64,000 bases of DNA, from the NCBI RefSeq assembly GCF_018612875.1, contig NZ_JAGGRI010000024.1:1-64000 (forward strand). The letters are read 5' to 3'. This document shows, in pieces, positions 26,766-36,361 of the stretch. Under the pieces are notes generated by a model that did not search any database, had not been told where the DNA came from, and was given only the letters and a program-made list of their open reading frames with translations. Origin of the DNA: Lysobacter sp. ISL-50 (GTDB lineage: Bacteria > Pseudomonadota > Gammaproteobacteria > Xanthomonadales > Xanthomonadaceae). Position 1 is the first letter of the stretch. Each line of letters begins with the position of its first letter. A program made the position numbers and the translations under genes.

Positions 26766-27073
26766 ATGAAGAACATCCAGGTCGTCGATGGCGCGGTCAA
26801 CACCGTCTACGACATTTTCGCCATCGACGACGAAGGCTCGCGTTGATCTTCCCGGAAGGTCAGGATGTGGCATTTATCGACGAAGTGCTGGCGCGTCATC
26901 CGTCGGAGACGCTCGATCCGGTATTCGCTCGTCTGTGGCGCAACCGGCTCGCCAAGCGCGACGCCAACGGCATCCACGGATTGCTGTTCTATCGGTTGGA
27001 AGAGAAGAAAGTGTTTTACCCCGATCGCATCGACGAGAATGCCATCAACCCCAACGGCGGCCGGCTGCGCTGA
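26766..27073 (+). pseudogene. Small frm-operon gene broken by a one-base frameshift
   Basis: The ATG frame reads MKNIQVVDGAVNTVYDIFAI then DDEGSR and stops at 26844-26846. The next frame continues at once with LIFPEGQDVAFIDEVLARH and runs to 27073, ending NGGRLR. Adding one base inside GGCTCGCG (26835-26842), for example a T to make GGCTTCGCG, restores one ORF of about 102 residues. I recall proteins of this type next to frmA/frmB in Xanthomonadaceae, function unknown to me. Either the gene is recently broken or the base was missed in sequencing. The spacing to both neighbours is tight, as in an operon. Confidence 0.7.
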
Positions 27074-27082
27074 GACCTGATC

Positions 27083-27913
27083 ATGGAAAAAATCGAATCC
27101 CACGCCTGCTTCGGCGGCCGTCAGCAAGTCTGGAGCCACAACGCGACCACGCTCGGCTGCACGATGCGCTTCGGCGTGTATCTGCCGCCGCAGGCCGAAA
27201 GTGCGGACTGCCCGGTGCTGTATTGGCTGTCGGGCCTGACCTGCACCGAGCAGAACTTCATCACCAAGGCCGGCGCGCAGCAGTTCGCGGCGCAGCACGG
27301 GGTGATCCTGGTCGCGGCCGATACCAGCCCGCGCGGCGAGGGCATTCCCGACGCGGACGGCTACGACCTGGGCCAGGGCGCGGGGTTCTATCTCAATGCG
27401 ACCCGGCCCAAGTGGGCGGCGAATTTCCGCATGTACGACTACGTGGTCGATGAGTTGCCGGCGCTGGTCGATGCGCATTTCCCGACCACCAGCGCGCGCG
27501 CCATCAGCGGGCATTCGATGGGCGGACACGGCGCGCTTATGATCGCGCTGAAGAATCCGGGACGTTATCGCAGCGTATCGGCGTTTTCGCCGATCGCCGC
27601 GCCCTCGCATTCGCCGTGGGGCGAGAAAGCTTTCACCGCGTATCTGGGCGAGGACCGCGAGGCGTGGAAGGCGTGGGACGCGACGGCGCTGGTCGCCACC
27701 GCGCGCGAGAAGCTGCCGCTGTTGATCGATCAAGGCGGCGACGACGAATTCCTCGTGCCGCAGCTCAAGCCCGAGTTGCTGCGAGTGGCGTGCGAGGTGG
27801 CCGGGCATCCGCTGGAGCTGCGCATGCGAGCGGGCTACGACCACAGCTACTACTTCATCGCCAGTTTTATCGGCGAGCACATCGCGCATCATGCGAAGGC
27901 GTTGCGCGGTTGA
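27083..27913 (+). CDS. frmB: S-formylglutathione hydrolase
   Basis: Splits S-formylglutathione into formate and glutathione, the last step of formaldehyde detoxification. The 276-residue alpha/beta hydrolase has its nucleophile Ser145 in GHSMGG, Asp221 in QGGDDEF and His254 in YDHSYYF, the same positions as in E. coli FrmB. The family phrase WLSGLTCTEQNFITKAG is present. It starts 9 bp after the end of the frameshifted gene, so it belongs to the frmR operon. Confidence 0.95.
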   Translation: MEKIESHACFGGRQQVWSHNATTLGCTMRFGVYLPPQAESADCPVLYWLSGLTCTEQNFITKAGAQQFAAQHGVILVAADTSPRGEGIPDADGYDLGQGAGFYLNATRPKWAANFRMYDYVVDELPALVDAHFPTTSARAISGHSMGGHGALMIALKNPGRYRSVSAFSPIAAPSHSPWGEKAFTAYLGEDREAWKAWDATALVATAREKLPLLIDQGGDDEFLVPQLKPELLRVACEVAGHPLELRMRAGYDHSYYFIASFIGEHIAHHAKALRG

Positions 27914-28299
27914 GATGTGGGCGTTCCGGTCGTGCTGCCGCGAATCGCTCGTTTGCCCGCCGAGCCCGGCAGGGGTTCGTGATTGAAACGGGTGGATTAG
28001 TAGTGAATTGAATTCGCGTACTACCCATCATTTTTACGCGAAACGCGCACGGCGCGTAATGAACCACCGACGCGATGCGTATTTACAGCGCATCGTGTGC
28101 GTCGTACGTCCACATAATGCGTCTGCTTGTTTTATTCGGCGACGACAAACTCTGCGAACCACTTCGCATCGCAACCGAAATCGATTGAATAAAGTCGGCT
28201 CGACGCGATCGGGCTTTCGATGCTGATCGCGTCGTCCGCCTCCGCTCGCGATCGAACGCTGGAGACGGGAGAACTCGTCTTTCAGGCAGGAGCAATCGC
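27914..28299. other. Intergenic gap, lower GC, no gene supported
   Basis: 386 bp visibly richer in A/T than the neighbouring genes. The only ORF of note (28008-28226) is Arg/His-rich with no family likeness. It probably holds the promoter of the metallopeptidase gene. I see no hairpin with a T tract after frmB. Confidence 0.5.
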
Positions 28300-29730
28300 A
28301 TGCATCCCATCCGACGCGCATGGCCTTATGCGCTGGCCATCCTTCAGGCATCGTCCGTCCTTATCGCATCCGCCGCTGAGGCGGTCCCCATGAACCTGGT
28401 GCGGGCCGCAGTCGCCGAAAATCGTCTCAACGATCGCGACCGCGCCATAGTCCGGGAGCAGTACAAAGAGCAGTCGATCGATTGGGTGCATCTGGTGCGG
28501 ATCGATCCCAAAGCGCTGGATCTCGATGAATTTCAGATCGACTTGTATGACCGCAGGATCACGGTAAAAAAGCGCGACAGACCGCCGTCCTTGGATTCGA
28601 TACCCAATCTTTGGTCCGGTCGTGCGATACAAGCCAGCGATCCGCTGGGCTGGGACCCAGGCACCCTTCGTGACGTGAGGTTGTATCGACAGGACGATGG
28701 CGGTGTCCGCGGCTCGATCTATATCGACGACATCGTCTATGCGCTGCGGCCTTTGTCCGACGGCGTGCATGCCCTGATCCGACAAGATTTGTCGCGTCTG
28801 CACAGCGACCAAGACGATGTGAGGATACGTCCTGTCCCGGTCAAGCCGCGCAAAGCGATTTCCCCCGAGCCTTCGTCTTCTACGCAGAATCCGGCGCAAA
28901 TGGAAATGATCCGCATAGCCGTCGGCTACACCGCCGCGGCGGTTGGCGGCGGTCCGCTCGAAGCGATGTTTGTCGAGATCGAAGACGCCATCAAGAAAGC
29001 CAACGAGAGCTTCGCCGCCAACAACATCGCAATGCGCCTGGAACTCGCGGCATGGGCCGACAGCGCCGGCTACATCGAGCGCAGCGATGGCGCCGCTATC
29101 GCGACTACCCTGGCGGCGCTGGCCGAGGGGCCCGACGGTGCGCTATGGCTGCCGCATGCGGCGCGCGACGGCGAGCGCGCCGATCTGCTGGCTATGATCG
29201 TCGGGGCTCAAGGCGATACGATCTGCGGCCAGGCCAATCAGGTCGGATCGAGCAAGGAGACGGCCTTGTTCGTGTTCAAGCGCGGCTGTCTGTTTTCGCA
29301 CACGCTGACGCACGAAGTCGGGCATCTGCTTGGCGCCGACCATCAGCCGGGCTCGGCGCTTGATCCGCCGGTGTTCGTTTACGGACACGGATTTCAGCGC
29401 CTGCCCGAGCCGGGCATCGCCGGTTGGAGCACGCTGATGGCCACCGACTGCCCGCCCCAACGTTGTCCGCGGCAGAATTTCTGGTCATCGCCGCTGCGCG
29501 AGCATGAAGGCGAAACTGCCGGCACCGCCGCTGCTCACGACAATGCGCGCGTGTTGAGCGAGAACAAGGCGCGGGTCGCCGCGTTCCATCCGCCGCCGGA
29601 CGGCGCTTCGCGCAAGCGCGATACGAACAGCCTTCCGCGCTATGCCCGAGCGAGCGCGAACTCCAATAGCCGCGCTTTTATCATCGCCTCCAATCCGTCG
29701 ATGAGCGCGATGGGGCGACACGCGCGCTGA
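28300..29730 (+). CDS. Secreted zinc metallopeptidase (reprolysin-like)
   Basis: 476-residue exported protease. The signal peptide is about 1-27 (LAILQASSVLIASAAEA). A propeptide-like region follows to about 200 (KRDRPPSLDSIPNLWSGR), then the catalytic domain from about 205. The zinc site HEVGHLLGADH has ligands His338, His342 and His348 with catalytic Glu339, the extended HExxHxxGxxH of metzincins. WSTLMAT (about 378) could supply the Met-turn. The DNA is less GC-rich than its neighbours. It is monocistronic and its role is probably degradation of external protein. The exact MEROPS family is uncertain. Confidence 0.82.
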   Translation: MHPIRRAWPYALAILQASSVLIASAAEAVPMNLVRAAVAENRLNDRDRAIVREQYKEQSIDWVHLVRIDPKALDLDEFQIDLYDRRITVKKRDRPPSLDSIPNLWSGRAIQASDPLGWDPGTLRDVRLYRQDDGGVRGSIYIDDIVYALRPLSDGVHALIRQDLSRLHSDQDDVRIRPVPVKPRKAISPEPSSSTQNPAQMEMIRIAVGYTAAAVGGGPLEAMFVEIEDAIKKANESFAANNIAMRLELAAWADSAGYIERSDGAAIATTLAALAEGPDGALWLPHAARDGERADLLAMIVGAQGDTICGQANQVGSSKETALFVFKRGCLFSHTLTHEVGHLLGADHQPGSALDPPVFVYGHGFQRLPEPGIAGWSTLMATDCPPQRCPRQNFWSSPLREHEGETAGTAAAHDNARVLSENKARVAAFHPPPDGASRKRDTNSLPRYARASANSNSRAFIIASNPSMSAMGRHAR

Positions 29731-29760
29731 CGCGCGCGATGTCGTCCTCGCCCCAGGGAT

Positions 29761-30903
29761 TCAGAATTTCTTCGGCGGCGGCAATGCCTTCGCATTGACC
29801 TTGTTGCCATCGGCCAGCATCGCATTGGGCGCGAGCACCACGGTGTCGCCCGGGCTGACGCCGCTGAGCACTTCGACCTCGTTGCCCAGGTTGCGGCCCA
29901 GGGTGACGTCGCGATAGGCCAGGGTCGAATCGGTCTTCAACGTCACCACCTGGGTTCCGCTGCCGCGCTGGATCACCGTGGACACCGGCAGCACCACCGC
30001 CGGCGCCGCACGTGGCAGGTGCAGGCGCGCGCTGCCGACCATGCCGGCGGGAATGCGGCTGTCGGGGTTGGGCAGGCGCAGTTCGGTGCGCATCACGCCG
30101 GCGTCGCGCGAGAGATTACGCGCGCTGCGCGCGACCTGGGCCTTGAAGGTCTGGCCGGGCAATTCCGGGAAGCTGACCTGCGCTTCCAGGCCGTTCTCGA
30201 TCTGCATCGACACGTTCTGCGGCACGTCCACCACCACCCGCAACGGGTCGAGCACCGCCACCTCGAACATCGGCACGGTCGAGGACGCCGAATCGCCGAC
30301 CACGCGATCGCCGCGTTCGACGTTGCGCGCCACCACCACGCCGGCGAACGGCGCGCGCACCGACTGGAACGCCTGCCGCTCCAGCGCCGAGGTCAGCCGC
30401 GCCTGCGCGGCGTTGCGCGCGGCGACGGCAACGTCGTAGTTGCCCTTGCGGTCGCTGAAGTATTCCTTCGACACCGCGCCGGTGCCGATCAGCGTCTGCG
30501 CGCGGTCGTAGTTGACCTTGGCCAGTTCCTGGTCGGCGCTGGTCTGCGCCAGCACCGCGCGCGCTTCGCGCACCGCCTGATCGATTTCCGGCGCCGAGAT
30601 CGTCGCCAGTACCTGCCCGGCGGCGACCTTGTCGCCGAGTTCGACCTTGCGCTCGCTGACGAAACCGGTGGCGCGCGCGTACAACTGCGCCGACTCGCCG
30701 GCCTGCGCGCGCGCGGGCAACGACAGGTCGTAGGCGGCGTCGGCGGCCTTGGCCTGCACGGTCAGGACATCGGGCACGGTGCTGGCCGGGGCGGACTCGG
30801 CCGAGCTGCGGCCGCAGCCGGACAGCGCGGCGAGCAACGCGGCGGAAACGGCCAGGGCCAGCGCGATGCGGATCGGCTTGGCTTGAGGCTTAGAGCGATT
30901 CAT
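29761..30903 (-). CDS. RND efflux periplasmic adaptor (membrane fusion lipoprotein)
   Basis: Links the inner-membrane RND pump to an outer-membrane channel. 380 residues with a lipoprotein signal ending LSGC at Cys30. HlyD-type layout follows: barrel and lipoyl halves (KVELGDKVAAGQVLATISAP and RAPFAGVVVARNVERGDRV), a coiled-coil hairpin between them (about 95-175), and a C-terminal domain ending PPPKKF. The ATG at 30903 overlaps the pump stop (ATGA). The pump gene comes first here, the reverse of the common adaptor-pump order. No outer-membrane factor gene is nearby. Confidence 0.92.
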   Translation of the reverse strand: MNRSKPQAKPIRIALALAVSAALLAALSGCGRSSAESAPASTVPDVLTVQAKAADAAYDLSLPARAQAGESAQLYARATGFVSERKVELGDKVAAGQVLATISAPEIDQAVREARAVLAQTSADQELAKVNYDRAQTLIGTGAVSKEYFSDRKGNYDVAVAARNAAQARLTSALERQAFQSVRAPFAGVVVARNVERGDRVVGDSASSTVPMFEVAVLDPLRVVVDVPQNVSMQIENGLEAQVSFPELPGQTFKAQVARSARNLSRDAGVMRTELRLPNPDSRIPAGMVGSARLHLPRAAPAVVLPVSTVIQRGSGTQVVTLKTDSTLAYRDVTLGRNLGNEVEVLSGVSPGDTVVLAPNAMLADGNKVNAKALPPPKKF

Positions 30904-33900
30904 GGAGCGACTCCTGCGGGGGTGCCGTTCGGTTCGGCCGCGCCGTCGGTTTCGACGTCCGCGGCAGGTTTGCGGCGACGGCCGACGACGGCCAGGATGG
31001 AAGGAACGAGGATCAAGGTGGCCGGGGTGCCGAACAACAGGCCGCCGATCACCGCGCGGCCCAGCGGCGCGTTCTGCTCGCCGCCGTCGCCCAGGCCGAT
31101 GGCCATCGGGATGATGCCCAGGACCATCGCGCTGGCGGTCATCAGCACCGGGCGCAGGCGCACCGCGGCCGATTCGTACGCGGCCAGTTCCGGATCGTGA
31201 CCGTCGGCGATCAGGCCGCGCGCGAAGCTGGTGACCAGCACCGAGTTCGCGGTCGACACGCCGATCACCATCATCACGCCCATCAGCGCCGGCACGCTCA
31301 GCGGCGTGCCGGTCACCCACAGGCCGACGGCGGCGCCGGCGATGGCGATCGGCAGGCCCGACATCGCCACGGCCGGTTGAATCCACGACTGGAAGTTCAC
31401 CACCAGCACCAGGAACACCAGGATCGCCGACATCACCAGGCCCGCCGCAAGCTCGCCGTAAGCGCTCTGCATCTCGCCGGCCTGGCCCACGATCTCGATG
31501 CGGTTGCCGGGCTTGAGCTTGGCGTTGAGTTCGGCGGTGATCTTCGACAGGCGATCGTAGACCGAGCCCAGGTCGGTGCCTTCCACGTTGGCGATCACGC
31601 TGATGGTCGGCGCCAGCGTGGTGCGGGCGATGCTGGCCGGCACGTTGCGCGGCGTCACCGTGGCGATATTGCGCAGCAGCACCGCCTCGCCGTTGGCGCC
31701 GATGCGCAGCGGCGAGTTCATCAGCTGATCGATGTTCTGCATGTTGTTGAGCGGCGCCTGCACCTGCACGGTGTAGGCGATGGCGTTGACGGTGTCGGTC
31801 CAGTACACCGGCGACACCGTGCCGGCCGAACCGAGCACCGCCAGCACCGCGCGCGCGGCCTGCTGCGCGTCCAGGCCCAGCTGCGCGGCGCGGGTGCGGT
31901 CGATCTTGACCTGATACTCGGGCAAGTCCAGCACCTGCCGCAGCGAGATATCGACCGCGCCGGGCACCTTGTGCAGGCGGCTTTCGATCTCGCGCGCCAC
32001 CGCCATGTTGCCGGGCACGTCGCGGCCGATCAGGCGCACTTCGAACGCGGCCGCGGCCGAACCGGCCAGGGTGCGGCTGGTCGCGTCCGGCGGCCGCTCG
32101 AACAGCTTCACGTCGGGAAAACGCTCGGCGATGCGCTGGCGGATCTTGACCAGGTAGTCGTGGCTGTTGGCGTGCGGCGAGCGCAGCTGCAGCATGATTT
32201 CGGCTTCGAACGAACCCACCACCGTGCTGTCCACCAGCGACAGGTTGATCGCGTCGGGCACGCCGATCTGTTCGTAGACGGTCTGCAGTTCCTGCGGCGG
32301 GATGATGTTGCGGATCTCGTGCTGGATCTCGCTGAGCCGGGCCGCGGTTTCCTCCAGGCGCGTGCCGGTCGGCAGGCGCACCTGCATGCGCAACTGGCCG
32401 GCATCGACCTGCGGGAAGTACTCGCGGCCCAGCGAGGCGGCGGCGAGCGCGCCCACGCCGAACACCAGCAGCGCGACGATGGTCAGCACCGCGCCGTGAT
32501 GGCCCAGCCTGACCAGCAGCGCGTGGTGCTTGTCGCGCAGCGAGTCCAGCACGTGCTCGACCTTGTGATTGATCTTCAGCAGCAGCTTTTCCGGTGCCCA
32601 GCGCGGATTGGCGCGGCTTTGGATATCGGCCGGCAGCAGCAGGTAGCACAGCACCGGGATCAGCGTGCGCGAGAGCAGGAACGAGGCCAGCATGGCGAAG
32701 ATCACCGCCAGCGCCAGCGGCGTGAACACCCACGCCGACAGGCCGGTCATCAGCAGGATCGGGGTCAACACGATGCAGATCGAAATGGTCGAGACCATTT
32801 CCGGGAACACCACTTCCTTCGCGCTGTCCAGGATCGCGGTGCGCACGTCCTTGCCCAGGGCGATGTTGCGGTTGGTGTTCTCCACGTCCACCACCGCGTT
32901 ATCGACCAGGATGCCGATCGCCAGCGCCAACCCGCCCAGGGTCATGACGTTGAAGGTGTAGCCCAGCAGATGCAGCATCGCGACCGAGGCCAGCAGCGCC
33001 AGCGGGATCGCCGACAGCACGATCATGCTCGAGCGCCACGAGCCGATGAACACCAGCACCACCAAAGCCACCAGCAGGCCGACCAGCACCGCTTCGTGCT
33101 CGATCGAGGCGATCGCGTTATCGACGAACACCGACTGATCGAAGATCGCGTGGATGCGCGTGCCCGGCGGCGCCGAGGCTTCGATTTCGGGCAGGCGCGC
33201 GCGCACCGCGCGCACGATCTCGACCGCGGACGCGCCGCCGAGCTTGATCAGGGCCACCGACACCGCGCTGGAGCCGTCCATGCGCGCCACGTTGGTCTGC
33301 AGCGCGCCGCCGTCGCGCACCGAGGCGACGTCGCGCACGTACAGCACCGTGCCGCCGCGCTGGGCGACCGGGATGTCGAGGAACTCGGCCGCGCTCGCCG
33401 GGCTGGTATCGATGGAGATCTGCATCTCGCGCCCGCCTTCGCGGATCGAACCCGACGGCAAGGTCGGGCTGCCGCGTTCGAGCGCGCTGGTGACGTCGGC
33501 CGGGGTCAGGCCGTAGGTCTGCAGCTTGGACGGGTCCAGATCGACCATGATCTGCCGCGGCGCGCCGCCGTAGGGCAGGGTCATGCGGATGCCGGGAATG
33601 GTCTGGATCTGCGAGCGCAGTTGCAGGCGCGCGTAGTCGTACAGCTGCGCCTCGGTCAGTGAATCCGACGACAGCACCAGCTGCAGCACCGGCGTGCTCG
33701 ACACGTTGTTGCGCACCACCAGCGGCGGCGAAGTACCCGGCGGCATGCGCCGCAGGATGGTCTGCGAGACCGCGGTGATCTGCACCAGCGCGCGGTCCAG
33801 GCTGACCGTGGGCTGGAAGTCGATGCGCACGATGCTGGCGCCGTTGAGCGTTTCCGAGCGCACCTCTTTCAGGTCATCGACCGTGTTGAGGATCGCGGCT

Positions 33901-34103
33901 TCGGAGAACGAGGTCATCTTCGCCGCGACGTCGGCCGCCGGCAGGCCGCTGTAGGTCCACACCAGGTTGACCGACGGAATCCCGACTTCGGGCAGGATGT
34001 CGGTGGGCATCTTGCGCGCCGACAGCACGCCGAACAGCAGGATCAGGATCGCCAGGACGCCGATGGTGTAGCGGCGGCTCAGCGCGTATTGAACAATCCA
34101 CAT
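30900..34103 (-). CDS. RND-family efflux permease
   Basis: 1067-residue inner-membrane pump with the standard plan: twelve membrane segments and two large periplasmic loops. It begins MWIVQYALSRRYTIGVLAIL, typical of these pumps. The TM4 proton-relay stretch reads ILVDNAVVDVEN, with Asp-Asn in place of the Asp-Asp of AcrB; this is common in the less-studied heavy-metal/multidrug branch. The frame is open to 34226, but only the ATG at 34103 fits the family N-terminus. It heads a two-gene operon with the adaptor. The divergent AraC gene is a likely regulator. Confidence 0.92.
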   Translation of the reverse strand: MWIVQYALSRRYTIGVLAILILLFGVLSARKMPTDILPEVGIPSVNLVWTYSGLPAADVAAKMTSFSEAAILNTVDDLKEVRSETLNGASIVRIDFQPTVSLDRALVQITAVSQTILRRMPPGTSPPLVVRNNVSSTPVLQLVLSSDSLTEAQLYDYARLQLRSQIQTIPGIRMTLPYGGAPRQIMVDLDPSKLQTYGLTPADVTSALERGSPTLPSGSIREGGREMQISIDTSPASAAEFLDIPVAQRGGTVLYVRDVASVRDGGALQTNVARMDGSSAVSVALIKLGGASAVEIVRAVRARLPEIEASAPPGTRIHAIFDQSVFVDNAIASIEHEAVLVGLLVALVVLVFIGSWRSSMIVLSAIPLALLASVAMLHLLGYTFNVMTLGGLALAIGILVDNAVVDVENTNRNIALGKDVRTAILDSAKEVVFPEMVSTISICIVLTPILLMTGLSAWVFTPLALAVIFAMLASFLLSRTLIPVLCYLLLPADIQSRANPRWAPEKLLLKINHKVEHVLDSLRDKHHALLVRLGHHGAVLTIVALLVFGVGALAAASLGREYFPQVDAGQLRMQVRLPTGTRLEETAARLSEIQHEIRNIIPPQELQTVYEQIGVPDAINLSLVDSTVVGSFEAEIMLQLRSPHANSHDYLVKIRQRIAERFPDVKLFERPPDATSRTLAGSAAAAFEVRLIGRDVPGNMAVAREIESRLHKVPGAVDISLRQVLDLPEYQVKIDRTRAAQLGLDAQQAARAVLAVLGSAGTVSPVYWTDTVNAIAYTVQVQAPLNNMQNIDQLMNSPLRIGANGEAVLLRNIATVTPRNVPASIARTTLAPTISVIANVEGTDLGSVYDRLSKITAELNAKLKPGNRIEIVGQAGEMQSAYGELAAGLVMSAILVFLVLVVNFQSWIQPAVAMSGLPIAIAGAAVGLWVTGTPLSVPALMGVMMVIGVSTANSVLVTSFARGLIADGHDPELAAYESAAVRLRPVLMTASAMVLGIIPMAIGLGDGGEQNAPLGRAVIGGLLFGTPATLILVPSILAVVGRRRKPAADVETDGAAEPNGTPAGVAP

Positions 34104-34683
34104 CGTGAGAGGGTTCCGACGGCTGGATGAGTGGTGCGAAGTGTCCGCGCGGACGATCCGGGTTGCAGCCGTACCGCGTGGAAAGGTTCGTGTGCGTGCC
34201 GCAACGCTGCGGGCGCCTGAATGCATGGCCGTGCGGCCAGAACAGGCACTTTAGGCGGCGCGGACAAACGCGGCGCTGTCGCTTGGCTGACAAAATCGTC
34301 AGTCGCGAGCGCAAGCGCTCGAATGCATCGGCCTGGGGAGGGCGATCGTTCCCCGCTGGGTTTGGGCCTCGCTGGGTGACAGGGCGGCGGCGCTCGCTGC
34401 GCCTGCCCGACCGGTCCGCTCCGGGGCCGGCGCGCCGACCGCGGCCGCCGGCGGCCGCGCGAGGCGGGACGTCGGCAGCCGGATCGCCGCCCATCGGCCC
34501 GTCCTGCGTTACCAAGGAGTGACGGGTCGCTGGGGGAGTGCGATTAAAGTAGTCCCTGAACCGCCGCCGCGTTAGTACATTACTGTCGCATCATTGCCTA
34601 TTTCTGCAATTCAGCCGAAGCGGCACAGTCTCAGGCCAGATTCGTACCGATAATCCCAGCAACCCGACTCCCCCCGGGAAGCC
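34104..34683. other. Intergenic control region between RND operon and araC
   Basis: 580 bp serving two divergent transcripts. The half near araC is A/T-richer (GATTAAAGTAGTCCC, GTTAGTACATTACTG) and probably holds both promoters. The half near the pump gene is GC-rich with shadow ORFs only. I see no clear palindromic operator. Confidence 0.5.
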
Positions 34684-35640
34684 ATGAACGCCAATACTTC
34701 TGCTGAATCGATCGCGCACCGAGGCAGTTGCGCCGCGCAGGCCGAACTGGTCGATCGGATTGCCCGATTAACCGACGGCGGCGGCGACGGTGTCCACAGC
34801 ACCGTGGTGCGGCCGTTGCACCTGATCCGCATGAGCGGCCCGACCGAGTGCTCGCCCTCGGTGTACGAGCCGCGCCTGTGCGTGGTCGCGCAAGGACGCA
34901 AGGTCGTGACCTTGTCCGACCGCACCTATCACTACGATCCGCTCAACTATCTGGTGGTGTCGGTCACGCTGCCGATGATCGGCCAGATCGTCGAAGCCAC
35001 GCCGGACAAACCGTATCTGTGCCTGCGCATCGATATCGATCCGGCCGAGATCGCGCGGCTGATCGTCGACGCCGGCCAATCGCCGGCCAGCGACACCGGC
35101 CGCGAAAGCAACGGCGTCGACCTGGGCCTGTACGCGGCGAAGGTCAACAAGACGCTGATGGACGCGGTGCTGCGGCTGATGCGATTGCTCGACACGCCGC
35201 AGGACCTGCCGGTGCTGGCGCCGATGGCGCTGCGCGAGATTTTCTATCGCGTGCTGATGGGCGACCTGGGCCATCGCCTGCGCGCGCTGGCGGTCACCGA
35301 CAGCCGTTCCAGCCGCGTCGCCAAGGCGGTCGCGGTGCTGCGCCAGCGTTATCTGCAGCCGCTGTGCATCGAGGATCTGGCCGACGAAGTGCACATGAGC
35401 ACCTCCTCGCTGCACCATCAGTTCAAGGCGGTGACGACGATGTCGCCGCTGCAGTTCCAGAAGCATCTGCGCCTGCACGAAGCGCGCCGGCTGATGATGG
35501 TCGGCGGCATCGAAGCCGTCGCCGCGGCCCATCGCGTGGGCTACGAGAGCCCGTCGCAGTTCTCGCGCGAGTACAAGCGCCTGTTCGGCGCGCCGCCGCG
35601 TTCGGAAGTGGTGTTGGCTCGGGGCGCGCCGCAGGGGTGA
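34684..35640 (+). CDS. AraC-family transcriptional regulator
   Basis: 318 residues. The N-terminal half (about 30-190) matches the AraC_N type regulator domain (PLHLIRMSGPTECSPSVYEPRLCVVAQG). The C-terminal half has the two helix-turn-helix units: first IEDLADEVHMSTSSLHHQF (about 233-251), second with AAAHRVGYESPSQFSREYKRLFG (about 282-304). Divergent placement next to the RND pair suggests it activates or represses the pump operon in response to a small molecule. The inducer is unknown. Confidence 0.9.
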   Translation: MNANTSAESIAHRGSCAAQAELVDRIARLTDGGGDGVHSTVVRPLHLIRMSGPTECSPSVYEPRLCVVAQGRKVVTLSDRTYHYDPLNYLVVSVTLPMIGQIVEATPDKPYLCLRIDIDPAEIARLIVDAGQSPASDTGRESNGVDLGLYAAKVNKTLMDAVLRLMRLLDTPQDLPVLAPMALREIFYRVLMGDLGHRLRALAVTDSRSSRVAKAVAVLRQRYLQPLCIEDLADEVHMSTSSLHHQFKAVTTMSPLQFQKHLRLHEARRLMMVGGIEAVAAAHRVGYESPSQFSREYKRLFGAPPRSEVVLARGAPQG

Positions 35641-36361
35641 GGGGGCTCCGGGCTTCGGCGTCGAAGATTTCGGTCTCGAAATGCCGGCTGTCGTGGCCGA
35701 TCGCCTCATCGCGATCTGCTCAGGCATGCGGCGATCTTTGTTGGATGCGCAGTCTCCAATCGAGGATTGATTGATGAAGGTCATCGATTCCCATCAGGTT
35801 CGATCGAGCTTCCACGCGATCGTGCGCGGTCGCGATCGCATGTTGCCTATCCGGTGAATTCGTCATCGCCGACCTGGCGAAGAACCACGCATTGCCGCGA
35901 GCGATCAGCTTGTCGGCCAGCGCATCGACCCGATAGCCACCGGGCATCCCTGCGCAAATTTCCGCGCCCATCGCACCAGCGAAAAACGTTTCGGTTGAAA
36001 CCGACCCCGCACCTGCGCAACGCGCGCATCGATAGCGGAGCGCCATCGCGAATCGAATCGATCCCGCCGACTAAAGCAGGGTAGGGAGCCCGTCGCGCAC
36101 CTGCGTTGATGCGCGCTGTGCGTAAGAAATCTTTATGAGATTTCGTGCTGTACGAATGCATATCGAGTGAGGGGGGGATGTAGTTCTTTTTGCGTTTGAG
36201 GATTGAGCGTGCCGAAAACGCCTCTCTCCCCACCCTGATCGGCACGCCGCCATCGCTGTTCCATTTCTCCGCATCAAGGCCCTCATGCCTTGGCCGTGGC
36301 GGGCGCCTGCGCCCGGCGGCAGCGGGTGACCGTGTCTGAAATCAGCATCAGGAATGAACGA
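35641..36361. other. Long intergenic gap of lower GC, no firm gene
   Basis: 721 bp between araC and the subtilase gene. It is less GC-rich than the surroundings, notably 36110-36200 (AAGAAATCTTTATGAGATTTCG, in part self-complementary, and a run of seven G). The minus-strand ORF at 35720-36046 (108 codons) has no family likeness. This could be decayed foreign DNA plus the subtilase promoter. Confidence 0.45.

Noticed and set aside
28008-28226. 72-codon plus-strand ORF in the gap after frmB
   Set aside because: Arg/His-rich, no ribosome site, no family likeness.
31197-33662. 821-codon plus-strand ORF
   Set aside because: Antisense to the RND pump; the composition is typical of a GC-rich shadow.
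35720-36046. 108-codon minus-strand ORF in the gap after araC
   Set aside because: It has some protein-like stretches but no recognised domain, no clear ribosome site and no neighbours. Left as an unsupported candidate.
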